Of a DNA stretch of 64,000 nucleotides, positions 36,040-45,257 are shown piece after piece (positions within the stretch are counted from its first letter, which is position 1; the number at the start of each line of letters is the position of its first letter). The stretch is taken from NCBI RefSeq assembly GCF_000019165.1, contig NC_010337.2:2719501-2783500 (forward strand), given 5' to 3'. This stretch comes from Heliomicrobium modesticaldum Ice1. GTDB lineage: Bacteria > Bacillota > Desulfitobacteriia > Heliobacteriales > Heliobacteriaceae. A model generated the notes under the pieces. That model was not told the origin of the DNA. It did not search any database and saw only the letters and a program-made list of their open reading frames with translations. Both the position numbers and the translations under genes were made by a program.

Positions 36040-37764
36040 ATGAACCTCACTGTCGGCAAAAAGATCAGCCTCGGCTTCGCCATCATGCTGGCTCTCGTGC
36101 TGCTCCTGAGCGGAAGCGCCTACTACTCGAACCAATCGTCTTCCAGCCATCTCGATGAGATGACCATCTCTAACGAGCGGCTTATCCTCATCCTGACCAT
36201 CAAGGCCGAATACCACGGCGCTGTGGCCGATGTGCGCGGTTACATGACCTATGGCGACCCGAAGTACCGCACCCAGTATGAACAGAAGATCGCCACAGTT
36301 CTCGCTATGGAGGATACACTCCACGAGTTGGCTTTGGTGGAACGAAAAGAAAAAGTAGCCCAGCTGAAGTCCGCCACGACCAACTGGCGCAGCGGCGTGC
36401 TCAACGAACTGATGCCCTCTGTCTATGAGGAGCACGCCGCCCTCAGCCGCGGTGACATCGAAGGGTACCGGGCTCATCATGATCGTTCTCAGACCATCGC
36501 CAAAAGGCTGGTGCCGGAGGCTACCCAGATAATGGCAAGCCTTGACGAACTCGTCCAGTTTAATCAGGATCTCTTCAATCAGAGCATGACGAGCACAAAG
36601 ACAGACGCGAACCGTATGGAAACCATCTCCATCATCCTGGCGTTGGTCGCCGTCATCGTTGGCGGAGCTTCTTTTTACCTGTTCCCCCGCATGATCCGCC
36701 GCCCCATCGAACAGATGGTGGCCGGGGCAGACAAGTTCGCCGCCGGCGACCTGCGCGCCGCCATTGACATCCATTCTGATGACGAGTTTGGCCAGTTGGC
36801 CACCGCCATGAACCGGATGCAAAGCAACCTGAAGGAGCTGATCGGCAAGATCAAGACATCTTCGGCCGACCTGGCCGAATCATCGTCACAGTTGTCTGAC
36901 GCGGCGGAGCAATCGGCCCAAGCCTCGACCCAGGTAGCCGAGGCGATCACCTCCGTTGCCGAAGGAAATAACGCGCAACTGCAGGCGATGACAGAAACGG
37001 CCTCCGTGATGGAGCAGATCAGCGCGCGCACCGACAAGGCGGTCAGCATCAGCCAAGAGGTGTCTGCCTTGACCGGAGAAACTTCCCAGGCCGCCATAGA
37101 GGGCCGGAGGGCCATCGACGCCGCCACGACGCAGATGAACCGCATCGAAGCGACGGTCACCGGCCTGGCCCGGGTCATTGCCAACCTGGACGAACGCTCT
37201 CAGGCCATCGGTCAGATCGTCGACCTGATCGCCGGCATCGCCGGTCAGACAAACCTGCTGGCTTTAAACGCCGCCATCGAAGCCGCCCGTGCCGGCGAGC
37301 AGGGCCGCGGCTTCGCCGTCGTCGCCGAAGAAGTCCGCAAATTGGCGGAACAGTCCCAGGATTCAGCCAGCCAAATCGCCGTCCTCATCGAAGAGATCCG
37401 CCGGGAGATCGATGCCGCCGTCAAATCGATGAACGACGGCTCTCGGGAGGTCACTGAAGGCGCCCAGGTCGTTCATCGGGCAGGAGAAGCCTTTATGACC
37501 ATCTCCGATCGGATTGTCCTGGTAGCCGCCCAGGTGAAGGAGATCACGGCGGCTGTAGAACAACTGGCCGCCGGCAGCAAGCAGGTCGCCGCCATGATGC
37601 AAAAAGCAGACGCCATCAGCAAGGAGATCGCCGGACAGTCCCAATCGGTCTCAGCTGCCACAGAGGAACAGAGCGCGTCGATGGAACAGATCTCGGCTTC
37701 GAGCCAAAGCCTGTTGCAGATGGCTGAGAATCTTCGCAAGGCAGTGGAACGGTTCCAAGTCTGA
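36040..37764 (+). CDS. Methyl-accepting chemotaxis protein
   Basis: 574 aa from ATG 36040 (GGGAG upstream); an overlapping ATG at 36036 is out of frame. TM1 at about 10-28, a four-helix-bundle ligand domain at 35-185, TM2 at about 190-212, HAMP to about 265, then a coiled-coil signalling domain with the hairpin tip [20 protein letters not shown] and [16 protein letters not shown] near 400-440. It senses a signal outside the cell and controls CheA. No C-terminal CheR-tether pentapeptide is seen. Monocistronic between two terminators. Confidence 0.94.
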   Translation: MNLTVGKKISLGFAIMLALVLLLSGSAYYSNQSSSSHLDEMTISNERLILILTIKAEYHGAVADVRGYMTYGDPKYRTQYEQKIATVLAMEDTLHELALVERKEKVAQLKSATTNWRSGVLNELMPSVYEEHAALSRGDIEGYRAHHDRSQTIAKRLVPEATQIMASLDELVQFNQDLFNQSMTSTKTDANRMETISIILALVAVIVGGASFYLFPRMIRRPIEQMVAGADKFAAGDLRAAIDIHSDDEFGQLATAMNRMQSNLKELIGKIKTSSADLAESSSQLSDAAEQSAQASTQVAEAITSVAEGNNAQLQAMTETASVMEQISARTDKAVSISQEVSALTGETSQAAIEGRRAIDAATTQMNRIEATVTGLARVIANLDERSQAIGQIVDLIAGIAGQTNLLALNAAIEAARAGEQGRGFAVVAEEVRKLAEQSQDSASQIAVLIEEIRREIDAAVKSMNDGSREVTEGAQVVHRAGEAFMTISDRIVLVAAQVKEITAAVEQLAAGSKQVAAMMQKADAISKEIAGQSQSVSAATEEQSASMEQISASSQSLLQMAENLRKAVERFQV

Positions 37765-37847
37765 TCATAAGGCCTGGCATAAGCGCCAGAGCCGATAAAG
37801 GGGAACCGGTTGCCAGACTCCTCCCGCAAAGGAAAGGATGACGCCCA

Positions 37848-37881
37848 ACCGCCGCCAGGATCAAGTGGCGGCGGTTTTTTT
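37848..37881 (+). terminator. Terminator after the chemoreceptor gene
   Basis: AACCGCCGCCA / TGGCGGCGGTT stem, 8-nt loop and a run of Ts. Confidence 0.88.
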
Positions 37882-37956
37882 GCCAACAAACACTCTAGTC
37901 CGACACTATAATCTTTTGTTATACTGACTTAATACTGTAAAAGAGGAGGGAGCCGC

Positions 37957-40221
37957 CTGAAACTGCTCATTCCAATCCTGCGCTTTTTATTGTCACGCCT
38001 CTTTCCCTTGCGGCTGATGCACTTTGAACGCCTCCGGAACGACGGGCCGCTCATCGTCATGCCCAACCACGTCTCTTCTCTCAGCGTGCTCATCTTAAGC
38101 TTGTTCCTGCCGGAAGACATCGTCTTCGTCGTCAATACCGAAATCGCCGCCAAGCTCTCCTTCGCGCTCCGCTTTCGCAGGCATATCCCCATGGACCCCC
38201 TAAACCCCTATTCCATCCGAGACATCATCTCCGCCATCAAGGGCGGCATGCCTGTCGTCCTCTTCCCCGAGGGGCGGATCACGACGACCACCGGCATCAT
38301 GAAGATTTATGACGGGATCGCCTTCATCGCCCAGAAGACAGGCGTGCCTGTTTACCCTGTCGGCATCGACGGCCTCCAGCACTCGCGCTTTTCCCGTCTG
38401 GAAGGCACGATGCCGCAACGCTGGTTCCCGCCGATCACCATATATGTCGATGAGCCCTTCTCCCTCTGCACGGCGATGGGGCAAAATCAAAAAGACCAAA
38501 AATCCTCCGGCAGCGACCGGATCCTGAAAGCCCTCGAACGGGCGCTCTTTCGCAGCCGCTACCACCCGGGGATCAATCTCTTCAACGAGCTGCTCGAGGC
38601 GGCGCAACTGTTCGGATTGAACAAGGAGACCATCGAGGATATCAACCAGAAGTTGACCTACCGCAAACTGCTCCTGGCGATCTACGCCCTGAGCGAGCCT
38701 CTCCAGCGGCGGCTCGCCGGCGAGGAGCGTGTCGGCGTCATGCTGCCCAACGCCGCCGCTCATGTGGTCACCCTCTTCGCCCTCTTTCGCATCAACATCA
38801 CCCCGGCCATCTTAAACTTCACAAGCGGCCCCCAGGGAATCCTCGACAGTTGCGAGACGGCAGAGCTGAAGACAGTGATCACCTCCCGCCAGTTCATTGA
38901 AAAAGCGGGCCTGGGGACCCACGTAGAGAAAGCTGCCGAAAAGGCGCGCATCCTCTACCTGGAGGATGTGCGTGAAGAGGTATCATCCTTCGGAAAACTG
39001 AAGGCGCTCTTCAACCTGGCCCTCAAGCGCCGGACCAGGCCTGGTCGGGAACGGCTCATCCTCTTCACCTCGGGAAGTGAAGGCAAACCGAAGGGCGTCA
39101 TCCTCCGCCACGACAACATCCAGGCCAATGTGATGCAGGCCTGCACCGTCATCGCCCTGACAGCAAAGGACAAACTGCTCAACGCCTTGCCCATGTTCCA
39201 CAGCTTCGGCCTCCAGGGCGTCTTCATCCCCCTCCTCTGCGGCTTTGAAGTCTTTCTCTATCCTACACCGCTTCACTACAAGATCATCCCCGAGATCGCC
39301 TATGACCGCAACGCCACGATCATCTTCGGAACGGGCACCTTCCTGCAAGGCTATGGCAAGCACGCCCACCCCTACGACTTTTACTCAATCCGCTACGTCA
39401 TCACGGGCGGCGAAAGACTGAAGGAGGAGACGCGCCGGCTCTGGCTGGACAAGTTCGGCCTGCGCTCCCTGGAAGGCTACGGTTGCACAGAGGCTTCGCC
39501 CTTCCTGGCCATCAACTCCCCCCTCTGCTACAAGGCGGGCACTGTAGGGCGCATCTTTCCCGATGTAACACACCGCATCGAACCGGTGGACGGGATTGAA
39601 CGGGGCGGCAACCTTTTCGTCCGAGGACCTAACATCATGGAAGGCTACTTGATCCACGGCAAAGGCTTCGTCCCCGCCGGCGAGTGGTATGACTGCGGCG
39701 ATCTGGTCGAAGAAGACGCCCGCGGATTCATCACCATCCTCTCGCGGCTCAAGCGCTTCGCCAAGCTCGGCGGCGAGATGATTTCCCTGAACCTGATCGA
39801 GGAACTGGCCACCCGCTGTTTTGCGTCGACGGAGATGGCCGCCGTCAACGTATCGGGCGGCAAAAAGGGCGAGCAGGTGATCCTCTTTACCACAGTGAAA
39901 AAGGCTTCCCGGCAGGCGCTCCGTGATTTTATCGCCGCCTCAGGCCATTCTCCCTTGCTCGTTCCGGCCCGCCTCTGCCACCTCGACAGCCTGCCCCTGC
40001 TGGGCAACGGCAAAATAGACTACGTGAGTCTGAAGACGGTCTACGCGAGGCGATCGCAAAGGACAGGGCCAACGAGGCCGACAACGATGAAGACGATGAG
40101 GAAGAGGGCACCTGATCATCATGGCGCCGATATAAAAGGGATAACAACGAGAAAAGACGGTGTCCTTTTTGCGACGCCGCCTTTTTTTCATAGAGATCTT
40201 AGTGAATTGGCTTTGAAATGA
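37957..40221 (+). CDS. Acyltransferase / acyl-ACP (acyl-CoA) synthetase fusion, Aas-like, with 3' frameshift
   Basis: About 720 aa of real protein. Residues 1-200 form a PlsC-like acyltransferase (MPNHVSSLSV, FPEGRIT); the HX4D aspartate is Ser. Then an AMP-binding synthetase with LILFTSGSEGKPKGVIL, YGCTEASPF and GNGKIDY. No ATG, GTG or TTG fits the start: a CTG at 37957 lies 6 nt behind GAGGAGGG, whereas TTG 37990 has no site. After VSLKT (about 40037) the frame turns into basic nonsense that reads through a terminator to 40221. One extra G at 40037-40039 would give GLREAIAKDRANEADNDEDD and a stop at 40113-40115. A recycled lysophospholipid acylation role is inferred. Confidence 0.82.
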   Translation: MKLLIPILRFLLSRLFPLRLMHFERLRNDGPLIVMPNHVSSLSVLILSLFLPEDIVFVVNTEIAAKLSFALRFRRHIPMDPLNPYSIRDIISAIKGGMPVVLFPEGRITTTTGIMKIYDGIAFIAQKTGVPVYPVGIDGLQHSRFSRLEGTMPQRWFPPITIYVDEPFSLCTAMGQNQKDQKSSGSDRILKALERALFRSRYHPGINLFNELLEAAQLFGLNKETIEDINQKLTYRKLLLAIYALSEPLQRRLAGEERVGVMLPNAAAHVVTLFALFRINITPAILNFTSGPQGILDSCETAELKTVITSRQFIEKAGLGTHVEKAAEKARILYLEDVREEVSSFGKLKALFNLALKRRTRPGRERLILFTSGSEGKPKGVILRHDNIQANVMQACTVIALTAKDKLLNALPMFHSFGLQGVFIPLLCGFEVFLYPTPLHYKIIPEIAYDRNATIIFGTGTFLQGYGKHAHPYDFYSIRYVITGGERLKEETRRLWLDKFGLRSLEGYGCTEASPFLAINSPLCYKAGTVGRIFPDVTHRIEPVDGIERGGNLFVRGPNIMEGYLIHGKGFVPAGEWYDCGDLVEEDARGFITILSRLKRFAKLGGEMISLNLIEELATRCFASTEMAAVNVSGGKKGEQVILFTTVKKASRQALRDFIAASGHSPLLVPARLCHLDSLPLLGNGKIDYVSLKTVYARRSQRTGPTRPTTMKTMRKRAPDHHGADIKGITTRKDGVLFATPPFFHRDLSELALK
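40158..40188 (+). terminator. Terminator inside the frameshifted 3' tail of the Aas-like gene
   Basis: CGGTGTC / GACGCCG (one G-T pair), 8-nt loop, then CC and seven Ts. Its position supports a true coding end at 40115. Confidence 0.65.
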
Positions 40222-40232
40222 TGCTGACTTTG

Positions 40233-40445
40233 TTACTTTTTCGGTTTTTTGCTGATCGCGTTCTGCGGGCAAAGACGGATGCAGATACCGCATCCCGTGC
40301 ATTTGCTCTCGTCGATCTCCCAGCGCTCCACCTTGCGGCGAAAGAACCCTTCCCCGCCGACGGGGATGATCGCCTGCACCGGGCAACGCCGCGCAGGCGG
40401 GCAGCCTTTCATCCGGTCACAGATGCTGTAATCAATCGTCACCAT
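40233..40445 (-). CDS. 4Fe-4S ferredoxin-type protein with unusual first Cys motif
   Basis: 70 aa from ATG 40445, with AGGGGG 10 nt upstream. The C-terminal cluster motif CTGCGICIRLCP is canonical. The N-terminal motif is CDRMKGCPPARRCP, C-x5-C-x5-C-P instead of CxxCxxCxxxCP, so the first cluster is either differently bound or modified. A CsoR-like palindrome overlaps the ribosome site, suggesting metal, sulfur or aldehyde control. It is a single gene. Confidence 0.82.
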   Translation of the reverse strand: MVTIDYSICDRMKGCPPARRCPVQAIIPVGGEGFFRRKVERWEIDESKCTGCGICIRLCPQNAISKKPKK

Positions 40446-40451
40446 TGACAC

Positions 40452-40468
40452 ATACCCCCTATGGGTAT
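40452..40468 (-). promoter_or_regulatory. CsoR/RcnR-family-like operator
   Basis: Minus strand ATACCCATAGGGGGTAT, with inverted ATACCC/GGGTAT arms. It closely resembles operators of Firmicute CsoR-type repressors and covers the ribosome site of the ferredoxin gene. The ligand (Cu, persulfide or other) cannot be told, and no csoR gene is nearby. Confidence 0.55.
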
Positions 40469-40626
40469 TATACGGGCCCTCGCGGAGAGTGTCAACGGTT
40501 CATGCCTACAGCAACCGGAAATCCGGGCCGCCTTTCTCGCCCACAGGCCGGTGCCACCCGGGATAGGCCTGCGCCGATAGGGCGAAAATGACGGGGACGG
40601 CATTTCCTCCGGAAAGGAATGGATCG

Positions 40627-40860
40627 ATGATGCTCATCACCTGGGGATTCTGGCTGGTCGTCTTCCTGGTGGGGCTTTTGCTGCTGTTAATTCTCTCACA
40701 GGAACCGGTCGACGAGCCGCTCCGGCGGCTGCTGGCAGCCGCTGAGGAGGCCGGTGTCAGTGACCGTATCAAGCAAACGGCTGTTGGGGGCGTGCTGCGC
40801 CTTACCGACAGCCAGGGCAGCGTCGCCGCTGCTGCGCTACAGGCAGGCAAGGGCTTGTAA
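40627..40860 (+). CDS. 77-aa single-span membrane protein
   Basis: N-terminal helix WGFWLVVFLVGLLLLLILS, then a soluble helical tail. GGAAAGGA lies about 10 nt before ATG 40627; a second ATG follows directly. Divergent from the ferredoxin gene. No family recognised. Confidence 0.5.
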   Translation: MMLITWGFWLVVFLVGLLLLLILSQEPVDEPLRRLLAAAEEAGVSDRIKQTAVGGVLRLTDSQGSVAAAALQAGKGL

Positions 40861-40902
40861 AGCCGCACCCGTTGTCCCGGACAGACAGCGACGACAGTTG
40901 TC

Positions 40903-41754
40903 TCAAAACCAGCCTCTGCGACGGAAGTATACCAGAAGGGTTCCTGCGATCACAGCCATGGCGACCATGACAGCATAGTAGCCGTATGGCCAGTGCAACT
41001 CCGGCATGACCTCGAAATTCATGCCATAGACACCGACGATAAAGGTGAGCGGCAAAAAAATGGAGGTCACGACAGTCAATTTCTGCATGATCTGATTGGC
41101 CCGCTGGCCTTGGAGAGATAGGCGGAGTTCCATCAGACCCTGCAAGGCCTCGCGCAGCCCTTGAATCTCAAAGGACAGTTCGTTAAGATCTTCTATGAGC
41201 ACCTCAAGTTCTCGGATCATCTCGGAACCGCTCGCGCCTTGCAGGTGCAGGTGCTCTATCAGCTTGTTGATCAGCCGCCGCTTGGCGAAGGTGTCCTGAT
41301 GTAAAGACAACAGGCGCCTGCGCAAGCTGAAGAGACGGTCGCTGGGGACGGGCTTTTCCTGCAGGGCGATGCTTTCTTCCAGCCGATCCAACTCCCCTTC
41401 AATACTCCCGTAAGCCTGCAGGTTCTGGTCGAACAGTTCCGAGAGCAGGAAGAAAACAATGCGGTGCGCAGGTCGAAACTCCCCTGTGTCCGCCGCGGAC
41501 AGGCACCGCTCAAGCACAGACAGGTTGGCGCTAGAGTAGACGATGAGCCGCTCCTCATCCCAGGCGATCAGCACCGGCAAAGCCTCGTCGTTTTTTTCGA
41601 GAGAGGAAATTGTCAAGGCCAGCATTGAGCCATGATTGGACAACAAGCGGTTGCCCCGGAGATTCGGTCTGACGAACAGCTGCACCTCCGGCGGCAGTTC
41701 TGCCGGATCGTTAGCATAGAGCACGGTGATTCCACCGGAATCGACCTGCCGCAA
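40903..41754 (-). CDS. corA: CorA-type divalent cation transporter
   Basis: 283 aa, TTG start with AGGAGG 9 nt upstream. A short N-terminal alpha/beta domain, a long helical stalk (about 120-225), and two C-terminal membrane helices with the pore signature YGMNF between LTVVTSIFLPLTFIVG and YYAVMVAMAVIAGTLLVYF. It forms a pentameric Mg2+ (or Co/Ni) channel. The cytosolic domain is shorter than in the standard 315-aa protein. Confidence 0.92.
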   Translation of the reverse strand: MRQVDSGGITVLYANDPAELPPEVQLFVRPNLRGNRLLSNHGSMLALTISSLEKNDEALPVLIAWDEERLIVYSSANLSVLERCLSAADTGEFRPAHRIVFFLLSELFDQNLQAYGSIEGELDRLEESIALQEKPVPSDRLFSLRRRLLSLHQDTFAKRRLINKLIEHLHLQGASGSEMIRELEVLIEDLNELSFEIQGLREALQGLMELRLSLQGQRANQIMQKLTVVTSIFLPLTFIVGVYGMNFEVMPELHWPYGYYAVMVAMAVIAGTLLVYFRRRGWF

Positions 41755-41818
41755 CCTTCCTCGCCTCCTGCCTCGCTCCTGATACGGCTATTGTACTTCT
41801 TTTTCGGAGGCTTTTTCC

Positions 41819-42835
41819 ATGCATCTGCCCCTCTACCGACCAATTTCCGACCTCCCGGCCGGTCGCTACGCGCCAAGCCCGACAGGGCAACTGCACCTGG
41901 GCAACGCCAGAACGGCGCTGCTCGCCTGGCTGCAGATCCGACGGCTTGGCGGGCGCTTCATCCTGCGCCTGGAGGACCTCGACCCTGCCCGCTCCGTCGC
42001 AGCCTACGCCCGCCAGATCCTCGCCGATCTGCGCTGGCTCGGTCTCGACTGGGACGAAGGCCCCGATGTGGGCGGTCCCTGCGGCCCCTATGAACAAAGC
42101 CGGCGGCAGGCTTTTTACGATGCGGCTGTTGATCTCTTCCGTCGCTCCGGCCGCATTTTTCCTTGCGCTTGCAGTCGCAAGGACCTGGCCGAACTGGCCC
42201 GCGCCCCTCACGGTCAGAACGAAGAAGGCCCCCCCTACCCGGGGATCTGCCGCAACCTGACCCCGGCGGCCTGGGAGGCGAAGCTGCGTCAAAAAGGTCA
42301 ATGCGCCTACCGGTTCCAGGTCCCCGAGGGCAGCCTGTCTTTCGTCGACGCTGTGGCCGGTCCCATCTCTCAGAACGTGCGCCAGGCTGTCGGCGATTTC
42401 GTCGTCCGCCGCGCCGACGGCGTCACCGCCTACCAGCTGGCCGTCGTCGTCGATGACGCCCTCATGGGCGTCACCCATGTGCTGCGCGGCGACGACCTAC
42501 TCGCTTCAACGCCCCGCCAGATCCTGCTCTATCACGCCCTGGACATGCCGGTCCCGCACTTTTGCCATGTTCCGCTCGTCCTCGGCCCCGACGGCGCCCG
42601 CCTGTCCAAACGGCACGGAGGCACAGCCATATCCGCCCTGCAGGAACAGGGAATTGCGCCGGAAAAAGTGATCGGATTTCTGGCTTATACGGCCGGTTTG
42701 TTGCCGGAGCCGGAACCGGTTCGACCGCAGGAATTGATTCCCCTTTTCGCCGAAGCAAAGCTGCCCCGCCACCCCTGGCGAGTCACCGAAGCAGCGCTGG
42801 CGGAGCTGGGTTTGTCCATCGAAAAAAACCATTGA
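41819..42835 (+). CDS. gluQ: Glutamyl-Q tRNA(Asp) synthetase
   Basis: 338 aa, slightly long. The class I motif is YAPSPTGQLHLGNARTAL, the zinc region CACSRKDL...YPGICR, and the second signature RLSKRHG. It lacks the anticodon-binding half of GluRS, which defines GluQRS; the enzyme glutamylates queuosine in tRNA-Asp. GGAGG precedes the ATG. It is divergent from corA across 64 nt. Confidence 0.93.
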   Translation: MHLPLYRPISDLPAGRYAPSPTGQLHLGNARTALLAWLQIRRLGGRFILRLEDLDPARSVAAYARQILADLRWLGLDWDEGPDVGGPCGPYEQSRRQAFYDAAVDLFRRSGRIFPCACSRKDLAELARAPHGQNEEGPPYPGICRNLTPAAWEAKLRQKGQCAYRFQVPEGSLSFVDAVAGPISQNVRQAVGDFVVRRADGVTAYQLAVVVDDALMGVTHVLRGDDLLASTPRQILLYHALDMPVPHFCHVPLVLGPDGARLSKRHGGTAISALQEQGIAPEKVIGFLAYTAGLLPEPEPVRPQELIPLFAEAKLPRHPWRVTEAALAELGLSIEKNH

Positions 42836-42854
42836 CCGCCGGCCTTTCTTCGCA

Positions 42855-42884
42855 GTAACATATGAGTAGATATTCATATGTTAC
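42855..42884 (+). promoter_or_regulatory. 30-bp palindrome before the P-ATPase gene, ArsR/SmtB-like operator
   Basis: GTAACATATGA, 8-nt spacer, TCATATGTTAC: perfect 11-nt arms, with the ATATGA...TCATAT core known from CadC/CzrA/SmtB operators. It ends 18 nt before the start codon. No arsR-type gene lies in the window. Confidence 0.6.
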
Positions 42885-42902
42885 ATGAAAGAAGGTCTTC
42901 CC

Positions 42903-45257
42903 ATGACAACATCATGCAACGGCAATTGCGCCTGCTCCTGCAGCGCCGCAGCAGAGAATGCCGGAACAGCTAAATCTGTTGACGCCATTGCCGTCGTATC
43001 CGGCACAGGCGCGCCGGCAGCGGTGACAGGCGCTTTTGCAGAAGCCGCGACAACAGCGGCTGCAGTCACGGCAGATCCCGTCCTCCGCTATTATATCGAC
43101 GGCCTCGACTGCGCCGACTGCGCCGCCAAAGTGGAAAAGATCCTCTCTCAACAAGCTGGTGTGCGTTGGGTCCGCATCGATTTCGGCGCCGGCGCGCTGA
43201 CCCTTTCGCCCATCGAACCGGCTTTCTCGCTACCGACCATTACCTCGGTCGTCTCCAGCCTCGGTTACCGCCTGCGGCTGCCTGAAGGCGCCGGCGGATC
43301 GAGGGCAGCGCAAGAGACAGGAACGATGGCGGGCAAGGAACCCCGATGGCGCCGCCTGAACCTCCGCGCGGCCAGACCGGTCCTCTCCGGGCTTGGCTTG
43401 GCGCTGGGTCTCCTCCTCGACCAGACGGCGGCGACAGCCCTCTCCCCGCTTGCCTACGCCTTCGCCATCGTCGCCGGAGGCTGGCCCATCGCCCGCGCCG
43501 CTTGGACAGCCCTGAAGGCGTTGACCTTGGACATGAACGTGCTGATGCTCCTGGCTGTAGCCGGCGCCATCGCTATCCAGGAATGGTCTGAGGCGGCGGC
43601 TGTCGTCTTCCTTTTCAGCCTAGGGGCGGTCCTGCAGGCGTCGACGCTGGACAAAACGCGTCGCTCCATCCGCTCGCTCCTTTCTCTGACGCCAGCCGTC
43701 GCCACCGTCTCCCGCAATGGCGTCGAATCCACCGAACCAGTGGAACAGATCATCCCCGGCGATATGATCATCGTCCGCCCCGGCGATCGGATCCCCCTCG
43801 ACGGGCAAGTCCTGCGTGGCGTCTCATCGGTCAACCAGGCGCCGGTGACCGGCGAATCGACGCCGGTGGAAAAAGAGCCCGGCGACGGCGTCTTCGCCGG
43901 CACGGTCAACGAAAACGGGCTCCTGGAGATCCTGGTCACCCGTCCGGCTTCAGACAGCGCCGTCGCCCGCATCATCCGCCTCGTCGAAGAGGCCCAGTCG
44001 CGCCGCGCCCCCGCACAGCAGTTCGTCGACCGTTTTGCCGCCGTCTACACGCCTACCGTGATCGTCTTAGCCGCTCTCGTGGCCGTCGTGCCGCCCCTTT
44101 TCGGCGCCCCTTGGGAGGAGTGGTTCTACCGCGCCCTGGAACTGCTCGTCGTATCCTGCCCCTGCGCACTGGTCATCTCAACGCCCGTGGCTATCGTCGC
44201 CGCCATCGGCAACGGCGCCAAGCAAGGCGTACTGATCAAAGGTGGCGCCCACTTGGAGGAACTGGGCCGGATCAACACCATCGCCTTTGACAAGACGGGC
44301 ACCCTGACTGTAGGCCGGCCGGCAGTGGCCCATTTCCTCAACGTGGCGCCACCGGATCAACATGATGACCAGGCGCTGCTCTCCATCGCCTGGCGCCTGG
44401 AGCGACGGTCATCGCACCCGCTGGCGGCAGCCATCGTCCGCTTTGCCGAGGAACGCCTTCCGGCAACCGCCCATGGCGACCTATCGGAACTGAAAGGCTA
44501 TGCCACCCTGCCGGGCGCCGGTGTGTCCGCCGTCATCGGCGGTGTCCCTTATGCCCTCACGTCGCCCGGGCGCAGCCCAGTCGCATCAGCCCTTCCGGAA
44601 AACCTTCTCGCGCAGATCGACACATGGCAGCGCGATGGCTATACGGTCAGCCTGCTTTCCGATGATAGGCGACCGCTGGCCCTCTTCGCCCTCTCCGACG
44701 CTTGCCGGCCGGAAAGCGGCCGCGTCTTGGCCCGCCTGAAAGCGGCTGGCGTCAGCCATATCGCCATGCTCACCGGCGATAACAGCCACACGGCCCGCCG
44801 CATCGCCGCCGAACTGTCTATCGACGAGGTGCACGCCGAACTGCTGCCGGCGGAAAAGGCGGAGACCGTACAGGCATTGATGCGCCCCGAGCGCCGCGTC
44901 GCCATGGTCGGCGACGGGATCAACGACGCGCCGGCGCTGACGGCGGCCCACCTCGGCGTAGCCATGGGCGGTTACGGATCGGACATGGCCATGGAGACAG
45001 CCGACGTGATCCTCGCCAGCGGCAGGCTGGAACAGCTTCCCTTCGCCATCCGTCTCGGTCGCTCAGCCTTGTCCATCATCCGGCAGAACATCATCTTCGC
45101 CCTCGTCGTCAAGGCTGTTGCCTTGCTCTTGATCCTCCCCAACTGGCTCAACCTCTGGCTGGCCGTCTTAAGCGACACCGGCGCCGCGCTGGTGGTCATC
45201 CTGAACGCCCTTCGCCTGCTCAATATCAATACCCTTTCTCCAGATCGACCACGTTAA
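42903..45257 (+). CDS. Heavy-metal P1B-type ATPase (Zn/Cd/Co class)
   Basis: 784 aa from ATG 42903 with AGAAGG upstream. A Cys-rich tip (CNGNCACSCS) and a heavy-metal-associated domain (GLDCADCAAKVEKIL, about 60-125) precede eight membrane helices. The metal site is SCPCALVIS, the phosphorylation motif DKTGTLTVG, the HP motif SSHPLAAAI and the hinge GDGINDAPAL. CPC plus the GLDCADC domain points to Zn2+/Cd2+/Co2+ export, like CadA or ZntA. The 3' end overlaps the convergent hydroxyacid dehydrogenase by 32 nt. Confidence 0.92.
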   Translation: MTTSCNGNCACSCSAAAENAGTAKSVDAIAVVSGTGAPAAVTGAFAEAATTAAAVTADPVLRYYIDGLDCADCAAKVEKILSQQAGVRWVRIDFGAGALTLSPIEPAFSLPTITSVVSSLGYRLRLPEGAGGSRAAQETGTMAGKEPRWRRLNLRAARPVLSGLGLALGLLLDQTAATALSPLAYAFAIVAGGWPIARAAWTALKALTLDMNVLMLLAVAGAIAIQEWSEAAAVVFLFSLGAVLQASTLDKTRRSIRSLLSLTPAVATVSRNGVESTEPVEQIIPGDMIIVRPGDRIPLDGQVLRGVSSVNQAPVTGESTPVEKEPGDGVFAGTVNENGLLEILVTRPASDSAVARIIRLVEEAQSRRAPAQQFVDRFAAVYTPTVIVLAALVAVVPPLFGAPWEEWFYRALELLVVSCPCALVISTPVAIVAAIGNGAKQGVLIKGGAHLEELGRINTIAFDKTGTLTVGRPAVAHFLNVAPPDQHDDQALLSIAWRLERRSSHPLAAAIVRFAEERLPATAHGDLSELKGYATLPGAGVSAVIGGVPYALTSPGRSPVASALPENLLAQIDTWQRDGYTVSLLSDDRRPLALFALSDACRPESGRVLARLKAAGVSHIAMLTGDNSHTARRIAAELSIDEVHAELLPAEKAETVQALMRPERRVAMVGDGINDAPALTAAHLGVAMGGYGSDMAMETADVILASGRLEQLPFAIRLGRSALSIIRQNIIFALVVKAVALLLILPNWLNLWLAVLSDTGAALVVILNALRLLNINTLSPDRPR

